Origin: Amylostereum areolatum
Taxonomy: Eukaryota; Basidiomycota; Agaricomycetes; Russulales; Stereaceae
Length of the DNA stretch: 64,000 nucleotides
Assembly: GCA_012932865.1 (NCBI GenBank)
Contig: SAXG01000001.1
Span: 1,911,693-1,975,692, forward strand
Direction: 5' to 3'
Positions 12,701 through 22,607 of the stretch are shown here, one piece after another. A model generated the notes under the pieces. It made no database searches, was not told where the DNA came from, and worked only from the letters and a program-made list of their open reading frames with translations. How positions within the stretch are numbered: the first letter of the stretch is position 1; each line of letters begins with the position of its first letter. The position numbers and the translations under genes are program-made.

Positions 12701-14999
12701 ACTGAAGCTGTGCGGTGGCTCGGGCCCACCTGAGCCACGGTGTCCTGTGCATTACGTCCCAGAGGACCGATAGACTCCAGCGGTACATCATCATGCGGTT
12801 CTGTTGGTTCCCGTTCTATCAGCCGTCTCTCCCCATCGTTGACAGAGAGTGCCAGTGATGTCGAAGACGGTTCTGATGCGATTGTAGATTCGCGGGATTC
12901 TTGAGTTTTCTTCCTCATCTCCATGTGCACATGCTTGAACAAGCCTTCGGGTCCCGCCAGTCTTACTCCTAACTTTCGTCGGTTGGCAGGCGACGACTGC
13001 GAATGCCTGGATGAAGGATGAAGGGGATCGCTGACAAGACGGTTGGAAGGCGACCTGGACGTATTGGGAGAATCATATCCGGGAACAAACGATGCATCAC
13101 GGACAGTTGGGGTACTTTGACGGTGTTTTCCCGAGGAAACAGCATCTTCCTCTGAGTCGAAAGTAATAGGCGGTGGTGGCGGCACTGTGACTGGGGAAGA
13201 GCCGGCTATGTTCACACGGAACAATTTCGACGTAAAACCGGAAGCTCGTCTCCCCTGAGAGCGAGAAAAGTTGATGAACGAAGTTTGGGGAGCTGGTGTC
13301 TCCGGGAGCGATATTGGTGTTGGAGGAGATGGGGAAGAGGACAAAGGCGGTGGAGAAGGGGCCTTGGAAATGGTGGGAGAAGTGGACAAAGGTCCAGCTG
13401 CCGCTGCAGCGGATACCGGAGAGGATGTTTGAAGCCTTCTAGCTGGCGATGACGCAAAAGACGAGAAAGACGGCGGTTCAGCTGAGTCGGCGTTGTGTAC
13501 CTGACGGTCGTTGCTTGTTTCTGAGAAGCACTCGTCTTCTTGCGGATGAGCTGGCGACGACGATTGGGCCAGCGGCGCAGAAGACGATAAAAGTGTGATC
13601 GCTCCCTCAAGTGAAGGTAGGGAGGGTTGACGGATGGACGACAAGCTATCATGGGTAGGAGGAGTTTTGTTATGATTGACCATCGGTGACGTCGGACGAG
13701 CCTTCTCCTGGACAACTACGCCTCGTGAATCATCCATATCAGCAAGGTCGTCGACAGGGAACCGAGGAGACCAAAAGTGGGGAAGAGGAGAGGGCGAGCA
13801 GAATGCAGGAGGCGAATCCGTGGAAGTATCCTGCTGAGGCTGAATCGGGGGTTCTGGTGGGGTTGAGGGAGGTTCTTCATCACTACCCAGGTCAAGTTCA
13901 ATGGGACGCGCTTGTGTACCCGGGCGCTCGCCGTCAGCTGGCTCATCCGCACCTGGTCTTTGCAGGGGCTTCTTGCTGGGAGACGCACTCTCTACTTTTC
14001 GAAGGGAATTCCCAAAGTAGAGGGCTGGTAGCTGGTGTGCGAATGTGATAGTTTTGCCCGGTCGACTACTGTTGATACCAGCGCTGATCATGACTGGCGA
14101 GGATTGCTGGACAATATTGACGCCGGGCCGTTTACTGGGCGGTGTTCCATCTTCGCTTGAAATGTCAATTGGAGGTGCATCATACTGGCTGGCTCGACGA
14201 CTTTGCTGCGACGGACCAGCCCTGACAGGAATATCATCATCGTCTGAAATCTCTATGATTTCCTGCCCGTTTGAGGGTCCTACAGGTATGATCCTTCCCT
14301 GAGAATGGAACAAAATGCGAAACATAAGATAAACGCACCAGCTTTCTGTATGGAATCGCGCGGGGCCGAGTTTGCTGGACGCAACCTGGATTGTGACGGC
14401 CGGCCGGACGGCTGCTTCCCCTTCCGCTTAACAAGTAGAGATGCGCCTTCGATGAGAACGAGAGACATGTGAGGACGCGTAAGATATGTATAAAGACGCA
14501 ATTTACGCACTTGCAGAAGCGGCAGTTTTGTGAGTCTCCACATTTATCCTCCGTTTCTTGTTTATTGGTGGCGAACGAGTCACCCCCTGGGGCAGAGGAT
14601 ATATGTTGGGATTGCGGGGAAGATGTGAGATGTGCCTAGGGAACTCTTCCTCGTCTGAGGAGAGTTGTACCGCCCGGTCTTGCGACGCGTTAGCGCGCTT
14701 TGGCTTTGGACGGTGCATTCCGGGAGAGGAACGCTTGCGTTTCATGGAAGAAAGTTGTGATTGAGATGGTTGTGCGCTGACAAGTTCGTCGTCTTCGTCG
14801 TCGAAACCGCCGGCGCTGGTGGTGGCCGAAGTCGTTGAAGTGCAGGTCCGGCTCTACGCTCAATGACGCGTCAAAAGGATCGGCCACCGTCGTATAACAA
14901 TAGCAGTCACAGTGGATGATGCGTGAATAAGTTCGCCTTGTTCTTACCTATTATTGCTGCCCAAGTTGGTCCAACCGAAAGATCGCGGAGATGAAACAT
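9732..14999 (-). CDS. SUV39/Clr4-like histone H3K9 methyltransferase, long disordered N-terminus
   Basis: The C-terminal third has all parts of a SUV39-type enzyme: a pre-SET cysteine cluster (CSCRGRCDPKSGNCSC, then NELCGCLDDCPNR), a SET domain (VFAGHKKIPKDSFIGIYAGEL; GNFTRFLNHSCDPNC; ELTFSYLGP) and a post-SET motif (RCLCGAPQCTGQMFA, stop 9734-9732). C-terminal exons: 11343-10600, 10545-10485, 10429-10333, 10283-10181, 10130-10116, 10066-9857, 9800-9732. Upstream, an exon with donor at 11395 and the large frame 14310-12541 join in phase to give more than 900 mostly disordered Ser/Pro-rich residues with acidic patches (EIISDDDD-like) that could bind partners. I see no chromodomain. The 5' end is less sure: a possible first exon begins at ATG 14999 (MFHLRDLSVGPTW). 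Two +1 steps, near 14800-14840 and in 14340-14440, are needed to keep phase. Predicted to act in heterochromatin. Confidence 0.8.
10116..10130 (-). other. 15-nt micro-exon inside the SET catalytic motif
   Basis: On the minus strand the intron 10180-10131 (GTGAGT...GCGTAG) is followed by TTCACTCGGTTTTTG and then a GTAAGC donor. The next intron is 10115-10067, ending CCACAG. The five codons give FTRFL, exactly the residues needed between VDAYHVGN and NHSCDPNC. Skipping it would remove five residues in frame from the methyl-donor/substrate-binding core. Confidence 0.85.
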
Positions 15000-15187
15000 C
15001 AATTCGGAGGCAAGAAGTAGAACGGTTGCACATCAACTCAAGGGCTGCCTTCGTTCGCCCTTCATGCTTTATGTAATCACACCTCACACGCAAGCTTTAT
15101 AACTGAACAAGTTGGCGACAAGGAGAAGTATATTATTCCAAAACGCGTCTACGTATGGTCCACCTTCCAAGAAACCCACTCAAAGTC

Positions 15188-15923
15188 TCAAACCGACTCT
15201 GCAGTAAACGTGAGACTCAAGTCTGAAAAGGGAAGAAACGGCATACGGCTGAGAAGGTTATTTAACTTGTTGATCCGTGACGACACGCTGAGGTCGATAG
15301 TCTTCTCGCCGAAATCAACAACGAGCCCACCCAACACAGAAGGGTTGACCTAAACAACTGTGTGAGGCTATGCAAATAGATGACAAACGAATACGCACTT
15401 TGTTGGCCACTTTCAACGTCTTTGCCTGTTGCGCTGCTTGCGACTGCTTCAGCGTGGCTTCGAGACGCGTCAAGACATCTTTCGGGAGGGGTGCGGCGGA
15501 CGTCACAGTGACCGTAAGCTCGCCCTTATACTTCGCGACCAGGTCGTTGAAGCCGTCGATGACACCCTCCGTCTCCGTCAACCGCCCATTCTCCGACAAT
15601 AAGGTGAACAGGTTCTTCGTCACGTCCGACACAGGCTCCTTCTTCGCACCAGAGCCCTCCGCTTTCGCATACAGAGACGGAAGCCCCGCGGCGCGGTCAT
15701 TAAGTGAGAGCGTGGGGTTTGTGACGAAGAATTTGAGTTCTGGGACCTCGTTGATAGACTTGGAGATGGCGTTCAACTCCGTCTGTACTTTGGTGAGGGT
15801 TTGTGGTGACTTCGCGAGAGCGGCAGAGTAGGCGGCATTGGCATATTTGAGGGCGATTCCAGATGCAGCTCGTCTTCCTAGGCCAGAGGAGACGGCAGAA
15901 GCGCGAACAGAGGAAAGTAACAT
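15188..15923 (-). CDS. ATP5: mitochondrial ATP synthase OSCP subunit (Atp5)
   Basis: OSCP links the F1 head to the peripheral stalk of mitochondrial ATP synthase. The ATG at 15923 opens a basic, Ser-rich presequence (MLLSSVRASAVSSGLGRRAASG), then KYANAAYSAALAKSP, LKFFVTNPTLSLNDR, LFTLLSENGRL and the C-terminal VVDFGEKTIDLSVSSRINKLNNLLSQSV, split across exons. Exons 15923-15399, 15349-15247 and 15198-15188 total 639 nt (212 residues). The last exon has only 11 nt: it completes CAG and adds Ser-Val-stop, matching the usual fungal ending. Upstream frame continuation to 16031 is 5' UTR. Confidence 0.92.
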
Positions 15924-16198
15924 GGTCGATGGCCGGTTCAGCTGGAATGTGCGGAGGGAAAACGCATCTCCGGCCTTCTCCGTCTGTGTGACCTGTGACC
16001 TGTGACTTGTGATACATCGCTTGCGTGACATGCCGGGATCGACACTCAGTACTTACTACTCAGTAACAGGACTCTTTTCTTCGGCATCGCATAAGTATAG
16101 GATAGTTACTTGTAGTCTAAGCCTTGGAATCGTTCAAATTTTAAAGCAACCCAGGAATTGGTCAAGACTAGACGACAAACATTGTATAAGCAAAGAGG

Positions 16199-16269
16199 AC
16201 ACCGGTGGTGAAACGGTATCATGCTTGCCTTCCAAGCAAGCGGCACGGGTTCGACTCCCGTCCGGTGTA
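16199..16269 (+). tRNA. tRNA-Gly (anticodon TCC)
   Basis: The acceptor stem ACACCGG (16199-16205) pairs with CCGGTGT (16262-16268). The anticodon arm is CTTGC/GCAAG with loop CTTCCAA, placing anticodon TCC at 16231-16233. The T arm carries GGTTCGACTCC (B box), and a T4 run follows at 16270-16273. Total 71 nt with no intron. It decodes GGA. Confidence 0.93.
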
Positions 16270-16659
16270 TTTTGTTGATTTTTGCTGATTTACGATATAA
16301 GTATATACTATATCCCGCCAATCCTGGATTCCTGCCGCCATGCACGCAGGCCAGCACTATCATCTATGTACTCAGTGTAATTGTCTAAGACTAGTATGTA
16401 CTGTACGCGTACAATGATATGTATTCTTTTACCACAAACGGCTCCGAGAGTCCGAATTGAGTCTGGGATAAGCAGTGTCGCGAATTATTCATTGTCCAGC
16501 CTTCTGATGAAGTCAGAATTATCATGACTCTAGTGGTAGTATAGGATTGATGGTATGCACGAATTACAAAAGGGTCACGGAACGTGGAAGTATGTATGGT
16601 AAGTAGCATAGTGGGATATCATGGACAAGCTGCACAAGAGCTGCAAGTCCAAAGGGCTG
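16270..16659. other. intergenic, no gene seen
   Basis: AT-richer spacer between the tRNA and the stop codon of the minus-strand nuclear protein gene. Open frames are short and carry no recognisable motif. Only the Pol III T-run just after the tRNA stands out. Confidence 0.6.
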
Positions 16660-19600
16660 TCACGTCACCCTCCTGGGTCGTGGTATCGTATCTGTCAGTT
16701 TGGACTGACGACCTTTCTGACCGTGCGCAGCGGCCTTATCATAATGAATCCTATGCGCCAGTCGTTGTATAACATCCTTCGCACGAGATCTGTCCAAGTG
16801 CGCCGCGCGCGTATCACCTAACAGAACAATCAGCGCCTTACTCAAAACATAGCAGGATGAAGACGCACTGATTCGACCGTGCATAGTCATTAGGCGATCG
16901 TATATCTGGTCGGTGGTCCCCTTAACGTTGGTGCTTCGGGCTCTCTCGAGAGCCCCGCCCCGTCGAATCAGGCCTTCCTGCGCGATGTACTTCGGAATAT
17001 CTGTTAAGGCGGACGAAAGGACCTCCACGCGCGCTCCAAGCTCGTTATAGTCTGTTGAATCTGTGATTTTGAAAGGCAATTGATCCAAGAGCAGTTCAAG
17101 AGATGGCAGGTCTGTGTACTTGTCCTTGAGCGCACATCTTAGTCGAAGTAAATATTTGAATGACGAGACATAACGAACCGGCAGAGCACCAGTGACAAGT
17201 GAATAAGCTATAAACCTTGCTAGCCTGCGAGATTGTAGAGAATGGATTGGGATGGTTGCAATAAGGTGCGCCTGGTTCGGATAAGAGAGACTGCGGGCAT
17301 AGTCAAAGATATCACGAGCAATGGACTCTTCCTGCAATGTATACTTGTCAGCTAAGCACCGAACAGAAGCCTAAAGACCTACGAGATGACTCTGGGAAAC
17401 GTCTTCAGGAAGGCTGCAAAGCAAGCATTCGAAGGCGTGCATTGCGTCACGGCGTAATTCCTGGGAGGCGTCGATGTCTAAGCCTACGAGGATTGGCAGG
17501 AGACCAATAGCTCCCGGCATGGGGTCTTGAGTGTAGTCAGTCAGCCAGCCAGCCCTGTGACAGTGGTTTAGGCCAAGATATACACGGAAGACAAAAGATG
17601 AGAGCGCACTTGGCGAACAACGTCACAAGGGAAATCAGTTTCAACAGAACGTTATCAAGAGCATTGCGGGGAAGCGCAGGCGTAGACGACGAGCACGAAA
17701 AGCGTTCTAGCAATTCTGGTTGCATACCCAGGCGGGTGAAGACATCTTTGATGAATCGAGACGAAAGGGGTGGGACGTTCGACTTGTGGGACTTGTCTAG
17801 GTCGCGCAGGGTTTGCACGGCAAGACGAGGAAGATCGTCATGCCGTATGGACAAAGCTGCAACAAGAGCTCCGCATGAGCAAGAAACCAAAACCATGCAG
17901 TTACCCTTACCGAGTTCACATAACCAATGAACAGCTGAAGGCATGTCGGCCAAATGCGCGTGGCTCAAATCTTGAAACATCGACATCACGGCAATCACAT
18001 CTAAAAGTGCAGCAAAAGTCAGCAAAATGATTGGCTTCACTCGAATGAACACTCACCACCGCTGAGAGCACTATCCCTGAGTATGCATAGTGTAGGGTGT
18101 TCCTTGTCAAATGGACTGTTTATCCATTCTGGTAGGATGTTGTCCACGTCCATGCTCTCTTGGCCAGCAACGGAGACTCTCCAGATATTGACACCCCTCA
18201 CAGGTTCCTCGTCCTCCTTGTTGGCGCGATCATTGGCAAAGATTTTGCCCACAGCCTCTCCGCTATCTTTACCCAAGAGCTTGATTCTCATCTCCTCGCT
18301 CACTTCTTCTGCGTCCTCACCATCGTCCTCACCATCATCGGTACTCCGAGTCTCCGAACCCACTCGCATCTTCAGGCCTCTACGCGCAGCCTGAGCAGCA
18401 GCATTTTCGTCTGCGAGATCGTCGTTCTCGTCCCAATGAATCTCGCTCAGAAGCTCATCGCGGTCGTAGCCTTCCGCGCGCCGTTGGGCTTCGATGTCCT
18501 TGCCTTGCTTTTCGTCGCGACGCTGGGCCTTCAAAAGATCGCCAATAGGGTCGAAAGGTTTCCGCTTCTTAGGAGGTTTATTCGTAAGCGGGGCAAGCTT
18601 ACGCTCGGGAGCCTTCCGAGTGCGAGAAGGTCTCACAGCCCACGACCAAGCGGGGCCAGAGGATGGAGAGATACTGTCCTGTTCGGGGTCTGGCGAAGGT
18701 GTTGTAAGAGCAGCGTGTTGGCCAGCCTGTTCCCGAGGGTTGGTCCTCGTACAGGCCCGCGACGCTAAGAAACGAAGAAATTCAACGTCCAAATTCATGC
18801 GTAAAAAACGGACGGAAACGTACCGTTTCTGGGATGCAAACGGTCGCCAATCTTCTTCGTCGCTACTGTCGTCCAGGTCGCTGAGAGTCAACTCAACTCG
18901 CTTCCCTTTGCCGTTCTCTGAGTCGTCATCGTCCTGGGCCACCTTCTGTGCCATGTTCCGTTTGATTTCCTCAAGAAAATTCTGGGTTTTAGTTTTGCGA
19001 TCGAGTGCGACAGGGGTCACAGCTAGCTGAGACGGTGACGATGTCGGTGGAGGAGTCCTGAGACGGTGTTCCCTTGGGGTTGGTTGAGAAGCGGACGGCT
19101 GCTGTGGGGGAAGAAGATGGTGGTACTGAAGCGAACGGCACGGGAGAGACGGGAGACGGAAGATGATATTCCGGAGTGGCTGGTCGAGAGCTTGCCGGGG
19201 TGAGTGAGGAAGACATATGGATGCTGAGGCGGCCATCTTCTGATGTGTCCATGTTGTAGTCCTCGTCCTTGTGTTCGGGAACAGCTTCGACCTCACCTCG
19301 CCACAGGTCTATGTTTTTGTCGGGCACGTCGTCAAGGGTTTTAGGAAGCACGAGTTCCTCGTCGCTTTGTGAGCTTGGCACGACGCTGGCGTCATCGTCG
19401 CCTGAGCCGTGCGGGGTAGACAGCCTGGGCTTCTTTCGTGGAGAACGTCGAGCTGAGACAGTATTGGTTCGTGGAGTAAGAGGGGATGATGCTTGGTTGG
19501 GTTTCCCCTTCGCCCTTGTCCTACGTTTCGGTGACTGGTGATTGGTGGGAGGTGGTGCGCCATCATCTTGACCATGTTTGCGTTTGGATGAGCGACGAGA

Positions 19601-20112
19601 CGTATCTGGAGGGTGCGCCAACGAAGGGCGGCTTCGTGAAACAGGCATCTCACCAGACGTCGATAATGGAGTTGAGGGTTCTTTGCCAACAAGTCTTCGT
19701 TTAGGGGCCCCAGAGGTTCGGCGAGCGCGGGTGCTAGTGATACTAGCGGCTTTGGACGGTAGTGGCAGACGTAACGGAAAGGGGCGTCGGCGTCGATAGG
19801 GAGCAAACGAAGGGACGGAACGATCCCTTGGCTTTTTATTTGGGTGCCACTCGGGTCCCCTTGCGCGTGATCGGACGCGTCGCGTATGGTTGAACGTGTC
19901 GTGACCGTGCTTTGTATTCCCGGGAGGGCCATCACTGTGGGGCTCCCTTTCGATCGAGAGGTGCTGTCCGTTTGGGAAGGAGGTGCAGCCAGCTGAGATG
20001 ACGATGGGTTGCTGAGACTGCCTGCATTGCTGCTCCGGCGGGGGAAGAAGTCTGTCATTTTTGTCGTCTTCATGCCATCCTTGTTCGCGCGCTTGATTAA
20101 CGACGATGCCAT
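16660..20112 (-). CDS. large nuclear protein with PIP-box-like N-terminus, unidentified
   Basis: I do not recognise the family. The ATG at 20112 leads to KTTKMTDFFPRRSS, a good match to a PCNA-interacting peptide (hydrophobic-x-x-aromatic-aromatic). About 400 disordered basic/acidic residues follow (SKRKHGQDD, PKRRTRAKGK, RRSPRKKPRL, LVLPKTLDDVPDKNIDLWRGE), with likely nuclear localisation signals. A charged middle (PFDPIGDLLKAQRRDEKQGK) precedes a helical C-terminus (LRDSALSGDVIAVMSMFQD, LRDLDKSHKSNVPPLSSRF, ILVGLDIDASQELRRDAM) that could form HEAT-like repeats. C-terminal exons join cleanly (for example a 58-nt intron with a GTATAT donor and CTCAAG acceptor near 17595-17530). Between 19753 and 19780 the frame seems to step +1 twice (TTT and AAA runs). 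The start and C-terminus are firm, the middle splicing partly so. A cohesin or replication-fork accessory factor is one guess, unsupported by domain. Confidence 0.55.
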
Positions 20113-20514
20113 GTTGATATCGAGATCAAGCTACAGGCGATAAAAGAAGAAAGTGTTAAAGAACGCGTCTCTGAGCAAGACGTCGCGACGCGACGCGCTT
20201 ACCGACGTGAGCAGGACCTAGAGCACCAGAGGAGGCGAGACGATGCTGGCGGGGGAAATAGGGGCGGTGTGTGTGGAAGGGTATGTAGATGTGAAGACAG
20301 AAGTGTGCCGATAATCTAGTAGTGCAAGTGGAAGGAAGAGCAAGGTGAGAGGCTGAGAGAGGCCGACACTTTGCTCTGGCGCTTAGTGTGCTGACATAAT
20401 ACGCGTTCCGCGAACGAGCATATTGCACAACACGTGGTTAGCGACTCCGAGCTATTGATAGAACTCGAGGGATCTCTTACCTCTCCTCTTCAACATCTTT
20501 CGCCCATTATCGCT
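20113..20514. promoter_or_regulatory. divergent promoter region
   Basis: About 400 bp separate the start of the minus-strand nuclear protein gene from the plus-strand SAT gene, so both promoters must lie here. It is not convincingly coding. I see no clear TATA box or known operator. Confidence 0.5.
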
Positions 20515-22302
20515 ATGCTAAAGCCCCAAGAACTGCGAGTTTATGCTGGATCGACAGAAGTATATGAACGCATATGTCGAATCTTGCGATCTACTTACCC
20601 GCATATTGGCGCCAGATCACCGTCCCCCTTTCTACATATCCAACCGAGCAGCAAGAGATCGTCCGCGCCCTGAGAGACACATTCGTGTCCTCCCTAACCC
20701 TCCAGGAATCATTCGCTCCTTCCAACGATGACGATCCCGAAGCGAGGGACCGAGCAGTGGCACAGTTTGAAGTCCAACTTCTGGCCCGCTTCCTCTCCTT
20801 CCTTTCCACCAAATGCGCGCATGACGACAACCACGGAGTCTTCAAACGGGAAATATGCGTCACACTCCTCAAAGACGTACTGGATCGCTTCAATAAGCTC
20901 CACTTGGTCGACAAAGATGTCCACTCCCTGGTAGCCCCGTATGACCCGAAATCCCGCCAGGACGTTCTTTCCTCCTACTATACCGCCTGTGGAACATTGG
21001 AGACAAACGGAGAACTACCCATTCTGAAACCTCGCCAGCCCGATCTTCTCTCCGAAGTCAAAGAGGGCTCAGCGTCTTTATATGCCATCTTTGGAGGACA
21101 AGGCCCGAACAAGATATACTTCGACGAGCTGCGATATCTTTTCGATACGTACCGACATTTTGTAGAGGCCTTTATCGACACCATCTCCAGAGATGTCCTG
21201 CAACCGCTTGCACAGGAACACGTGTCCTCCACGTTCTACCCTTTCGGCCTCGACGTACTGTCATGGATGACAGGCGTGACCCCTCGGCCAGATGTGTCCT
21301 ATTTTATTCCAGTTCCCATCTCGTTCCCTCTCATCGGACTCGTCCAGTTTACTCAATTCCTCGTTGCTGCGCGTGTCTCTGGCCTTTCCCTCGCATCGTT
21401 CCGTGCCAAGTTCGCAGGGGTTTCCGGTCTGTCACAAGGCGTCGCCGTCGCCGCCTCCATCGCGTCGATTATAGATGATGCGTCATTCATCCAAAACGCA
21501 TGCATGACAATAAAATGGCTTTTCTTCGCAGGTCTTCGGGCCCAGCAGAAGTTCCCAATCACCGCTCTCGATCCAGCCATCGTTCAAGCGTCGCTTGACG
21601 GCGAAAATGGTACCCCCTCTCCTATGCTCACTGTCATCGGGCTACCCGCGGAGACATTGTCACTACACGTTGCGAGCGCGAACGAAAAATCTCCCCCTGA
21701 CTCGCAGATCATGGTATCCCTCCACAATTGCCCAGACGTATTCGTCATTACCGGGCGTCCCGAAGCATTATACACCTTCCTCACGAGGATGAAACCTGTT
21801 GAAGGTGTTCGATTGATGCGCTTTTTACAAATCAGTGCACCGTTCCACAACCCTTCCCTCCAATGCGTTGCCGAGCAGGTCTGCGCCGAAGACCTCACCA
21901 ATGAGGAAGTGTGGACAGCGAGCGAGCTGCAGATGGCCGTTTACAACACCGAGGATGGTGTGCATCCAATTTCACGACTTCATTGTACCATTGTTGATGT
22001 ATCTTATGTCCATACGAACAGGCTCCGATCTCCGCGAATGCTCGGGGTCTCTTACACGGTCCATCGGTGACCAGATATTCACGCATCCTCTCCACTGGAT
22101 TAGAGCCACAAACTGGCCCGCTTCAGCGACCCACGCCGTCGACTTCGGTCCAGGGGGCGCAAACGGCGTCGGCGCTATAGCTGCGCGCAACTTTCACGGA
22201 CAGGGACGTTCTGTTCGCTTTATCTCCATAGGCGACAGAGGAGAGGGAGACACTGAGTTCTACTCTGCCAAGAAGCTCATGCTCGAGACTTTAGATGTTT
22301 GA
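20515..22302 (+). CDS. stand-alone SAT domain of fungal fatty acid synthase type
   Basis: The whole protein aligns by eye with the N-terminal starter acyltransferase domain of the fungal FAS beta chain: IFGGQGPNKIYFDELRYLFDTY, SIPIS-like PVPISFPLIGLVQ, the nucleophile motif GLSQG (21426-21440), SPMLTVIGL, the His region SAPFHNPSLQ, TEDGSDLR and VDFGPGGANGVG. Exons 20515-20559, 20616-21957 and 22022-22302 give 555 codons, then TGA. The enoyl reductase, dehydratase, ACP and later domains of FAS are absent and nothing like them follows. The usual GHSQG is GLSQG, but the Ser and the His are kept. The protein would load acetyl- or longer acyl units; its partner carrier protein is not in the window. 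It may serve a secondary pathway or be a remnant. The reading frame is intact. Confidence 0.85.
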
Positions 22303-22607
22303 TCATTTCTCCGAGTATAGATGAACTGGCGGCCGAGATCTTCGTGCAGTTTAGGCATCCCTGTGCTACGTACGATACGGTAAAAAATCAACATACTTAC
22401 CACGTCAAAGAATCGGTTTGGCTGCGACTAGAACCATCCCACACCCGACATAGAAGATCCGGCGATTATTATCCCATCCATAGAATATTATCGTAACAAG
22501 TAGCACAAAACCATGTATACAGCGTGAATACAGATATAATGAACAAACGTAGAATCGCGACCATGGTATACTAAGTAACATAAGAAGACATAACCCACCA
22601 CTGGTGG
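22303..22607. other. convergent 3' spacer
   Basis: A 305-bp AT-rich gap between the stop codons of the SAT and LRR genes. No coding frame continues the FAS polypeptide here, which supports the SAT stop being real. Confidence 0.6.

Noticed and set aside
14798..14812. Third TTT-CGN slip site in the SET gene N-terminus
   Set aside because: The frame change is as well or better placed at GG about 30 nt upstream, which gives a natural Ser/Thr/Ala sequence; not counted as slip-motif support.
16660..20112. WAPL cohesin-release factor
   Set aside because: PIP box and helical C-terminus suggested it, but I could not match the WAPL domain signatures, so no name is given.
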